Assembly: GCA_001769535.1 (NCBI GenBank)
Contig: MEOH01000028.1
Location: 1 to 64,000 of the forward strand
Origin: Bacteroidetes bacterium GWF2_38_335
GTDB lineage: Bacteria; Bacteroidota; Bacteroidia; Bacteroidales; GWF2-38-335
Length of the DNA: 64,000 nucleotides
Reading direction: 5' to 3'
The position numbers and the translations under genes are program-made. Within the stretch, counting starts at the first letter, position 1. Each line of letters begins with the position of its first letter. This document shows, piece after piece, positions 17,166 through 24,600 of the stretch. The notes beneath the pieces are model-generated. The model saw nothing but the letters and a program-made list of their open reading frames with translations. It was not told the DNA's origin and made no database searches.

Positions 17166-17804
17166 ATGGAAAAAATTGATTTCAAAAAAAAGTATAAGAA
17201 TCTGTTTAGCGCTTCGGCAAAAAAAATAACCATTGAAAACGTACCCGAACTCAACTTTTTAGTTTACAGGGGAAAAGGTCATCCCGAAAACAATCCTGAA
17301 TATGGACACGCCATGGAATGTTTGTTCAGCGTTGCCTATACCCTGAAATTTATGCTGAAGTTTGATGAGAAAATACAGCCGAAAGGGTATGCCGATTATT
17401 CGGTCACTCCGGTCGAAACCCTCTGGTATGGGGAAAATGATCATTTTGATGTGAATAAACCCGAATCATGGTTGTGGGATTGTATGATCCTGACTCCGGC
17501 ATTTATTGATGCGAAACTTATTGAAAAGGCCAAAGAAGAAATCATTAAAAAGAAAAAGGCTAAAAAGGAAATAGTTCCACCACTTGAAAAGCTGAGATTC
17601 GAAAAATTTCATGAGAAAAAAGTGGTACAAACCCTTCATATCGGTCCGTATGGTGAAGTGGGAGAAATCTATCAGAAACTGGAAGAATTCATAGATAAAA
17701 ACAATCTCAAATGCCATGGAAAAGCCCATGAAATTTACCTCAACAACCCTTGCCGCACGGCACCGGAAAAACTGAAGACGATTGTGCGGCTGCCCGTTTT
17801 GTAG
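17166..17804 (+). CDS. GyrI-like domain-containing protein
   Basis: 212 residues. It keeps the GyrI-like landmarks FLVYRGKGHP, a tryptophan-rich core (WLWDCMIL), HIGPYGEVGEIYQKLEEF and IYLNNP..KLKTIVRLPV. Such proteins bind hydrophobic cations or act on cyclopropanated compounds; the substrate here is unknown. A lysine-rich insert (KKKKAKKE) lies mid-protein. It follows the AraC/GyrI regulator in the same direction, suggesting one regulated unit, and is followed by a strong hairpin terminator. Confidence 0.85.
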   Translation: MEKIDFKKKYKNLFSASAKKITIENVPELNFLVYRGKGHPENNPEYGHAMECLFSVAYTLKFMLKFDEKIQPKGYADYSVTPVETLWYGENDHFDVNKPESWLWDCMILTPAFIDAKLIEKAKEEIIKKKKAKKEIVPPLEKLRFEKFHEKKVVQTLHIGPYGEVGEIYQKLEEFIDKNNLKCHGKAHEIYLNNPCRTAPEKLKTIVRLPVL

Positions 17805-17823
17805 AAGATTGGTTGGGACATTT

Positions 17824-17886
17824 GCAAACACATTATACCGAAAAGCCCGCTCGGTTTTGAGCAGGCTTTTTTGGTTGGTTTTATTC
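17824..17886 (+). terminator. Terminator, copy A of a direct repeat
   Basis: AGCCCGCTC pairs with GAGCAGGCT (one mismatch) around GGTTTT, followed by TTTTTT. It ends the GyrI gene. The same roughly 60 bases recur at 18083-18142. Confidence 0.75.
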
Positions 17887-17899
17887 TTTGGTGGTCCCC

Positions 17900-18056
17900 T
17901 ATACCGAAAAGCCCATTGGGCCCAACGTCCTTGCGAGGAGCGAGAAAAAGCATTATAGTTTACAAATAAGTTTTTGCGACGAAGCAATCCCCCAATAGTG
18001 CCCATGGGCTCCATCAGGAGATTGCTTCGTTCCTCGCAATGACCCGGTTCTATTTG
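17900..18056. mobile_element. Decayed inverted-repeat element between duplicated terminators
   Basis: TTGCGAGGA and ACGAAGCAATC on the left are mirrored by GATTGCTTCGT and TCCTCGCAA on the right, the pattern of the widespread non-coding CGTCATTGCGAGGAGCGA-type repeat. The left arm carries an AT-rich insertion. TATACCGAAAAGCCC before it repeats the start of the terminator copy A, so the region was built by duplication. No coding sequence; it fills most of the 409-base gap before the lipoprotein gene. Confidence 0.55.
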
Positions 18057-18082
18057 AATTCTTCGACGCCCCGCATCCCTGT

Positions 18083-18142
18083 CAAACACATTATATTAAA
18101 GCCCGCTCGGTTTTGAGCAGGCTTTTTTGGTTGTTTTTATTA
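18083..18142. repeat. Copy B of the terminator direct repeat
   Basis: AAAGCCCGCTCGGTTTTGAG and the following bases match copy A at 17824 almost base for base. Its T run is on the plus strand, so for the minus-strand lipoprotein gene it is at best a weak terminator. Confidence 0.7.
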
Positions 18143-18213
18143 TTGCCGTTCCCTATTCACCGCTCCAAGTTACAACTTCTATTACGACCAGAGGGAGTAT
18201 ACTTGAAGCTGTT

Positions 18214-18972
18214 TTAGGGTTTTGTTGGAACATTTTGGGGTTCAGAGTCAACAAAATCACTAATAACTAAAGTGGAATCAATAAGAACACTTTTTTTAAA
18301 ATAATTTGCTTTAAAGATTTGATTTTTTTGAATATACAGCACACAAGAATCATATGGTTTATTCTCAATACCAGTATACCATTCTTCTCCAGTAAAATAA
18401 TTCTCTTGAAAATAACCTACTTTATTATCAACTATCCATTTACCAGTTTTTCTATTAAAAATATCATAATTATTTATTTCACTTTGATTAGGGGTAAACT
18501 CTGTAAAAATTTTAGAGAAGTAAATCTCTTTTTCATCAATTAAAGCATATAATACAACCAAATACTTGTCTGTTAATTTTTTAACAAAAATACTACCATT
18601 CATTTGCGTATTTATTTTTGGAGTTTCAATATTCCCTTTAGTAAAATATTTTAAATTAAAATTATTTAAGCTAGTGTTTTTTATATTAATTATAGAGTCA
18701 CAACATGAAATTTGAAACATTAACTCCTCTATATAGGAGGAATTTGGCGTACCGTAATCATAATTGTAAATATAATGAAAAACAATGTTATTCCCTACTT
18801 CTCTTTGTTTAATTGAATCCTTTGAAATTGAACAGTTCTTGTAAAAATAATACTTACCTGAACCAATTTTAGGTTCATCTTCAAGGTTTTTTTCAATATT
18901 TGAGTTTTTTCCTGAACAAGATATTAGGACAGGTAATAGAATAACTAATATTTTTTTAAAATAACTATACAT
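18214..18972 (-). CDS. Lipoprotein, candidate immunity protein for the RHS-tip toxin
   Basis: 252 residues with signal and lipobox (LPVLISCSG), so it should be lipid-anchored in the envelope. I recognise no family. It starts nine bases after the stop of the RHS-tip gene, same strand, in the place where immunity genes follow polymorphic toxins. The sequence is strikingly AT-rich and rich in Asn, Lys and Ile compared with its neighbours, a sign of transfer. An immunity role is inference from position and localisation; an envelope-anchored immunity protein would fit a toxin acting in the periplasm. Alternatively an unrelated lipoprotein. Confidence 0.6.
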   Translation of the reverse strand: MYSYFKKILVILLPVLISCSGKNSNIEKNLEDEPKIGSGKYYFYKNCSISKDSIKQREVGNNIVFHYIYNYDYGTPNSSYIEELMFQISCCDSIINIKNTSLNNFNLKYFTKGNIETPKINTQMNGSIFVKKLTDKYLVVLYALIDEKEIYFSKIFTEFTPNQSEINNYDIFNRKTGKWIVDNKVGYFQENYFTGEEWYTGIENKPYDSCVLYIQKNQIFKANYFKKSVLIDSTLVISDFVDSEPQNVPTKP

Positions 18973-18981
18973 TTCAATAAC

Positions 18982-19920
18982 TTATTGTATTTTACTTTTT
19001 TTCTTATGCTCCTCATATTTTTTTATAGCTGCATCTATTACTTTTAACGTTTTTCCAGCTGGACTATTTTTTGGAATATCTTCAATTGGTGGTGATTTAC
19101 CACTATTAATGGCATCAAAATACTCGTTGAAAAATTTAAGGTTTTCATAAAAATTAAAATAATCAATATGGTCTTTATTTGGCTCCGTTTCTTTTTTCCC
19201 TGCTAGCTCTCTCATTAAATGTGCTTCAATTTCATGGAAAAATGTGGCAGTCGATTCTCTTAAGCCTTGCTTTATTCTATTCATGCTAATTGCAACCATG
19301 AAAATTGTTTGTCCATTTTCATATGTTTCCATTATTTCATCCTCAGTCATACCCGACATTTTAATAAGATTATCATTTTTGTGCAAAATTTCCATCTCAT
19401 CTTCAGTTTTATACTTTTTATCTCTTAATTCCCTTGATTGTTGCACATAATTATGCAATGACTCAACAGTAATACCATTTGCATTTCCTTTATACTCACC
19501 TTTATAAAAAGTTGTGAAAAGAACTATTTGCGTACTTTCTTTTTCTTTTTTAGAAATTTCATCAATCTTTGATTTTAATGTTTCACTATTTTCAACAACT
19601 GTACGAATAGAATAACCCCAATGAAGAAACCTAAAGGAATAGATTAATTTCTCTAATCCTTCTAATTCAACAAATGCAATAGTACTGTTCTCACTAAACG
19701 CATAAGGCGAGTTCCAAGGATACTTTGCCGCCAACGGGTCAACAGCAAAGAACCGTCCAATCCTATTATCAGAGATTCTGTATTTGAAAAACGAGTGGCT
19801 TCCAGTCTGCCCAGCAATTTCATTTTCAGCTTCCTGGCCTTGAAATCCGAATCCGTACCCTCTCGCGTAAAACTGAGTGTTTTCAAAGGTTTCAGAAAAT
19901 TGAGGGGTTAAATTTTGCAT
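18982..19920 (-). CDS. Orphan RHS-repeat C-terminal tip with unidentified toxin-like domain
   Basis: 312 residues. Residues 20-85 are the hyperconserved RHS core end (FGFQGQEAENEIAG, GRFFAVDPLAAKYPWNSPYA, VELEGLE), which in full RHS/YD-repeat proteins precedes a variable toxin domain. Here the rest of the RHS shell is absent: an in-frame stop lies seven codons upstream of the ATG. Residues 86-312 are a domain I cannot name; it holds FFHEIEAHLM (HExxxH) and a later DHIDYF, which could bind metal. It looks like a displaced toxin cassette, either silent, a recombination donor, or expressed as a free tip. Followed at nine bases by the candidate immunity lipoprotein. Confidence 0.8.
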   Translation of the reverse strand: MQNLTPQFSETFENTQFYARGYGFGFQGQEAENEIAGQTGSHSFFKYRISDNRIGRFFAVDPLAAKYPWNSPYAFSENSTIAFVELEGLEKLIYSFRFLHWGYSIRTVVENSETLKSKIDEISKKEKESTQIVLFTTFYKGEYKGNANGITVESLHNYVQQSRELRDKKYKTEDEMEILHKNDNLIKMSGMTEDEIMETYENGQTIFMVAISMNRIKQGLRESTATFFHEIEAHLMRELAGKKETEPNKDHIDYFNFYENLKFFNEYFDAINSGKSPPIEDIPKNSPAGKTLKVIDAAIKKYEEHKKKSKIQ

Positions 19921-19948
19921 GGATATCAGGATCTGCTTTCAGTGGAAT

Positions 19949-20110
19949 TTATACTTCCCTTGCTTTAACTTTTACTATTTTTCCGTTTCTTGAAAATATC
20001 AGTATGCCATCATTTTGCTTTTTTGAGTTAACAAGTTTTTCGAAGGCCTTTTCAATACCTAACAGAATTTTTTCCCTAAGATTGTTTGTATCAATTTTTT
20101 CTTTTTCCAT
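19949..20110 (-). CDS. Small protein of 53 residues, unknown function
   Basis: Too short for the track; read by me from the ATG at 20110 (MEKEKIDTNNL) to TAA at 19949. An amphipathic helix rich in Lys/Glu is followed by a hydrophobic beta hairpin (GILIFSRNGKIVKVKA). This layout is like short orphan proteins often found near Bacteroidota toxin or mobile loci. It sits between the RelE/ParE toxin gene (59 bases upstream) and the RHS tip (28 bases downstream), all on one strand, so a single transcript is possible. Confidence 0.55.
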   Translation of the reverse strand: MEKEKIDTNNLREKILLGIEKAFEKLVNSKKQNDGILIFSRNGKIVKVKAREV

Positions 20111-20169
20111 TTGCTTGTTCTGTTCATTTTGTTTTTTTAGAATGATAAAATCTTCTGAAAAACTATTTG

Positions 20170-20478
20170 TTAGTATTCTTTCGGCTCCCTGCTTGTATGT
20201 CTGACCCTTAAAATATATATTCTCTCAGTTGTGATTTTATAAGCTATTCTGTAACTGTATATAATAAAGGATCGGTATGAGCCATCATTATTTGTTTTAA
20301 GTTTATCAGGTTCAAAAATCCAAGGATCTTTAGCAAGTTTTTTTGCTGTTAACAATATAGTGTCTTTTACCTTTTTTGCTCCCTGAGGCGATTCTTCTTT
20401 TACATAATTGAAAATATCCATTAATTGTCCAGCTGCCTGAACATCCCAAACAACTGTATATTTCCTCGTTTTTACCAT
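20170..20478 (-). CDS. RelE/ParE family toxin
   Basis: 102 residues, the usual size. The pattern TVVWDVQAAGQLMDIFNYVKEESPQGAKKVKDTI, then YRSFIIYSYRIAYKI and a final ILRVRHTSREP, fits the RelE/ParE fold; the conserved C-terminal R..HTSR segment is present. Members either cut ribosome-bound mRNA or block DNA gyrase; the ParE-like group is likelier here but not proven. It overlaps the antitoxin gene by seven bases, the normal antitoxin-first order. Confidence 0.85.
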   Translation of the reverse strand: MVKTRKYTVVWDVQAAGQLMDIFNYVKEESPQGAKKVKDTILLTAKKLAKDPWIFEPDKLKTNNDGSYRSFIIYSYRIAYKITTERIYILRVRHTSREPKEY

Positions 20479-20690
20479 TTAGCGGTTGCTTTTTCAAGGT
20501 CTTCCTGAGAAATGAATTCACCTTTCTCAATCCTCTCTTCAGCTTGCTTCAGTTCTTTATTATATCGGGCAACACTTATTCTTTCTGCATTGATAAATGA
20601 TTTTATCATACTCAGAACAGATTCTTTTTGTGACCTGTTCAGCATCCTCAGGTATATACTAAGTTCCTTCTCTATTGTGTGGCTTTCCAT
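20472..20690 (-). CDS. Antitoxin of RelE/ParE-type pair
   Basis: 72 residues, mostly helical. The C-terminal half (RYNKELKQAEERIEKGEFISQEDLEKATAKW) matches the toxin-wrapping region of short Bacteroidota antitoxins in this family; the N-terminal half (EKELSIYLRMLNRSQKESVLSMI) is a helical segment without an obvious DNA-binding motif. It precedes the toxin and overlaps it by seven bases. Autoregulation is expected for the family but no operator stands out upstream. Confidence 0.75.
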   Translation of the reverse strand: MESHTIEKELSIYLRMLNRSQKESVLSMIKSFINAERISVARYNKELKQAEERIEKGEFISQEDLEKATAKW

Positions 20691-20759
20691 GGCTTAACAT
20701 TTTTGTTATATATACAAATATAGGAAATTTTTAGTTACATTTAATTCTTATATGTTTTA

Positions 20760-20950
20760 AAGTTGGTTGTCGCAACATAGGTTTTTCCAGTGGTGGCGTG
20801 GAATCTAGTGGCCACCAAAAGTTCATGTCAGATGTCAGACGCCATCCCGTATAGCCATCGGGAGTTTGACCCTCGTAAATATTTTTATTACCACTTTATA
20901 AAGTTCATTACTGCCGCCAGTTGGCGGATAAACTTCTCGTCCTGATATTC
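20760..20950. repeat. Non-coding stretch with palindromic debris
   Basis: CATCCCGTATAGCCATCGGGAG is nearly palindromic, and GCCGCCAGTTGGCGG forms a second stem. No ORF. It lies between the antitoxin gene and tRNA-Gln and looks like decayed intergenic repeats. Confidence 0.4.
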
Positions 20951-20953
20951 AAC

Positions 20954-20976
20954 AAAAAAACCTCCGAAGAGGTTTT
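20954..20976 (-). terminator. Terminator of tRNA-Gln
   Basis: On the minus strand AACCTC and GAGGTT pair around a four-base loop (TTCG) and run into seven T, directly after the tRNA 3' end. Confidence 0.85.
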
Positions 20977-20981
20977 CTTTG

Positions 20982-21053
20982 TTGACCCATCAAGACTCGA
21001 ACTTGAAACGACAGAACCAAAATCTGCTGTGTTGCCAATTACACCATGGGTCA
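20982..21053 (-). tRNA. tRNA-Gln (UUG)
   Basis: The minus strand folds into a full cloverleaf: acceptor TGACCCA/TGGGTCA, D arm with AATTGGCA loop, anticodon stem GCAGA/TCTGT with loop TTTTGGT placing TTG as anticodon, variable loop CGTT, and T arm TCAAG-TTCGAGT-CTTGA. Discriminator base is A; CCA is not encoded. The toxin islet lies immediately downstream, but I found no second copy of the tRNA end as an att site. Confidence 0.95.
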
Positions 21054-21196
21054 ATCTTTAAATGAACATTTTTTCAAATGCCCTGCAAAATTATAAAAAA
21101 TATGGTAGCTGCCAAATTTTTTTTACCCTGTTATGCTTATTTCATTGTTTTATTGCATTTATTCCCATAAACCTATCCACTCCTAGCTCCTGACTC

Positions 21197-21415
21197 ATAA
21201 TCCATTTCCGCCGGAACAGAATTTATGGTTCTTTATAGCTTTTTGGCCGGCGGTCTGTTTCTCGACCATTCAACCCCGGCTTTCAAGCCGGGGCTGAATT
21301 GATCTGGCCTTGCAGGCCGTATGCTTTATAGAATTTAATTGTTTAATCAAAACTTCCGGTTTTTTTACTTTCTCAACCCATCACCCATAATTCATAACCC
21401 TGACATCAATGCCTT
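21197..21415. repeat. Intergenic module, copy A
   Basis: Shares in the same order with copy B: CCATTTCCGCCGGA, GGCCGGCGG, a CCCCGGCTTTCAAGCCGGGG hairpin followed by GCTGAATT, a GGCCTTGCAGGCC palindrome, then CAACCCATCACCCATAA. The two make a degenerate direct repeat of about 220 bases. With copy B it fills most of the gap before the DUF2723 gene. Confidence 0.65.
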
Positions 21416-21660
21416 CTCATCCATTTCCGCCGGAAAATTACCTCTTTGTTTTAATGAGTTCATGGCCGGCGGGTTTGACCACGATCTTCCCACCCCGGCT
21501 TGAAAGCCGGGGCTGAATTAAGGCGGCCCTACAGGCCTATGCACAAAAAACTTCTAACTTTCTAACCCATAACCTATAACCCATAACCTATAACCCATAA
21601 CCTATAACCCATCACTCATAACCCATAACCCATAATTCATAACTCATAACTTTTTCCTAT
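21416..21660. repeat. Intergenic module, copy B, with 14-base tandem repeats
   Basis: Second copy of the module (CCATTTCCGCCGGA, CCCCGGCTTGAAAGCCGGGG). It ends in a tandem array of AACCCATAACCTAT, about three exact units from 21563 plus degenerate ones to 21650. Unit size and lack of spacers exclude CRISPR. No coding content. Confidence 0.7.
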
Positions 21661-21686
21661 CTTCGCTCCCAAATTTTATTTTTTGT

Positions 21687-24600
21687 ATGAAAGAGTATAA
21701 ACTGATCAACAATATTGCCGGCTGGATTGCCTTTCTTATTGCCGCTGTTACCTATCTGCTTACCATGGAGCCCACTGCAAGTTTCTGGGATTGTGGCGAG
21801 TTTATTGCCACTGCTTATAAACTTGAGGTTGGTCATCCTCCCGGAGCACCCCTGTTTATGCTTCTTGGAAGATTTTTCTCGCTTTTCACATCCGACCCCG
21901 AAAGCGTGGCTATGATGATCAATGCCTTATCGGCCCTGGCAAGCGCCTTTACTATTCTTTTTCTTTTCTGGACCATTACCCACCTTGCCCGCAAAATGAT
22001 TGTCAAAATAGGTGAGGAAATGGATATGGCTAAAATGATTTCGGTTATTGGTGCCGGAATGGTTGGTGCCCTGGCCTATACTTTTTCAGATACTTTCTGG
22101 TTTTCGGCGGTTGAGGGTGAAGTGTATGCTCTTTCTTCGCTGTTTACCGCTGTTGTTTTCTGGGCGATACTCAAATGGGAAAATGTGGCCGACGAACCAC
22201 ATGCCGACCGCTGGATAATTTTTATTGCTTATCTCATGGGACTTTCCATTGGCGTCCACCTGCTTAACCTCCTCGCCATTCCGGCCATAGTTTTCGTTTA
22301 CTATTTCAGAAAATATAAACCCGATGTTAAAGGGATCATCATTACTTCTGTTTTGGGAATTGTAATCCTTGGTCTGGTTCAATATGGAATTGTTCAGGGT
22401 CTGGTTAAGGTTGCCGCACAGTTTGAGCTGATTTTTGTGAACGACTTCGGACTTCCTTTTTATTCAGGTGTCTTTGGATTTCTTATTTTGCTTATTGCTT
22501 CGCTGGGCTTCGGTATGTATTTTACCCAATTTAAAAACAAGCCCATTCTAAATGTGATTTTTTTCAGCATTGCCTCAATATTGCTGGGTATTCCTTTCTT
22601 TTCGGGCAGCACCGCAGTGAGCGTTATAGCCGTTTTGCTAACCATTGCCGGAGCTTACCTGCTGGCAAATAAACAAAAACTGCTGAATACAATTTTATTG
22701 GTGTTTACGGTGATTTTACTGGGATATTCTACTTTTGCCACCATTGTCATCAGGTCACTGGCAAATCCGCCCATGGACGAAAACAACCCCGAGAATATTT
22801 TCTCTCTGCTCGATTATCTTAACCGCGAGCAGTATGGCGACCGTCCATTATTCTACGGACAATATTATTCTGCTGCTGTTATAGGCACCGAAGAGGGTTC
22901 ACCAAAATATTATCCCGACCCTGAAACCGGAAAATATAAACTGTATTCCCATAAAATAGAAGTGGAATATTCACCGGAACTGCAAACCATTTTCCCCCGT
23001 ATGTACGACAACGATCCTTCGCACATCAAAGAATATGAAAAATGGGGCGGCGTAAAAGGAAGAAAAGTGATGGCCACCGTGGTGAGCCGTGATCCTGAAA
23101 CAGGTGAAAGAACGCTGGTTCAGAAAATGGTTGTGAAACCTACATTTCTCGAAAATCTGCAGTATTTTTTCAAATACCAGGTTGGGCATATGTACCTGCG
23201 CTATTTTATGTGGAATTTTGCAGGACGACAGAATGACATCCAGGGACATGGCGGGTTTTTTAACGGCAACTGGATTTCGGGCATTCCTGCTCTTGATGCC
23301 GGACGGACAGGTCCCACAGCAAGCATGACCGAGGAAATGAAAAACAATCCCGGAAGAAATGTGTACTATTTGTTGCCGCTAATTCTTGGCCTCATCGGAT
23401 TTTTTGTTCATTTCAACCTGCACAACAAGGATGCAGTAATTGTTTCATTATTGTTTTTCTTTACGGGAATAGCCATTGTAATTTACCTTAACCAGTATCC
23501 CCTACAGCCCCGGGAACGTGATTATGCCTTTGCGGGATCGTTTTATGCCTTTACCATCTGGATCGGATTGGGCATAATTTCACTGTTTAACCTTGCCCGA
23601 AAATATATTTCTCCGAAAACAGGGGCAATTGCTTCTACTGTGATTGGCTTGCTGATGGCTCCGGTTATCATGGCCGTTCAAAACTGGGACGACCACGACC
23701 GCTCGGGAAGATATACTGCCCGAGATTTTGCAAAAAACTATCTCGATTCCTGCGAACCCAATGCCGTTATTTTTACCAATGGCGACAACGACACTTTCCC
23801 GCTCTGGTATGTTCAGGAAGTTGAGGGTTACCGCACCGATGTCAGGGTAATCAATCTCAGTCTGCTGAACACCGACTGGTATATTGACCAGATGAAAAGG
23901 GCAGCCTACGACTCCGAAGCCGTGCCTTTTGGCCTTACTCACGACCAATACCGGCAAGGCGGATCGCGCGACTATGTTTATATGGTTGGTGAAGAAGCAA
24001 AATATCTTTTCCTGGATGAAAAATATCTGGCCAATCCCAAACAAAAGGAAATTTACAAGGGAATTTTTGAGCTGATGATGGCTGTGATTAAATCTTCAGA
24101 TATCCCAACCGCTTTTCCGAAAGATTATGCTGAGTTGATAAAAGGACACGAAAACATTCTGCCCTCCCAACTTGCCGATTTTGTAAAGAGACTGACACAG
24201 CAGGAAAATGCCACAAAATACAAAATTGACCAGGCGCAGATCAATGAAGTGCAATCAATGCTCAACCAGCTTATCGAAAGCATAGCCGGCGATTTTCTGC
24301 CCCTTGACGTGGCCATGAGGTTTGTTCGTGATGACAGCCCGCAATCGGCTATCGAAGGACAAAAATACATACCCTCGCGCAAACTTTGCATCCCCGTTGA
24401 TAAGGAAAAGGTTTTGAAAAACGGAACCGTATCCCCCGAATATAAAGACAAAATTGTTGACCGCATTGAATTTGAAATCCCCGAAAGCGGCATCAACAAA
24501 AACTTCCTGATGATTCTCGACCTCCTGGCCAACAACAACTGGGACCGTCCCGTGTATTTTGCCGTGACCATCGGAAGGGAAAATTTCCTTTACCTTGATG

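Noticed and set aside
20982-21053. tRNA-Gln as integration site of the toxin islet
   Set aside because: I looked for a second copy of the tRNA 3' end (CATCAAGACTCGAA region) on the far side of the islet and found none; no integrase is present.
21563-21650. Possible CRISPR array
   Set aside because: The 14-base units are contiguous, degenerate and have no spacers; no cas genes are in the window.
23580-24044. 154-residue minus-strand ORF inside the DUF2723 gene
   Set aside because: Shadow of the long plus-strand gene, which has clear family motifs on both sides of it; same reasoning applied to the other antisense ORFs in the track.
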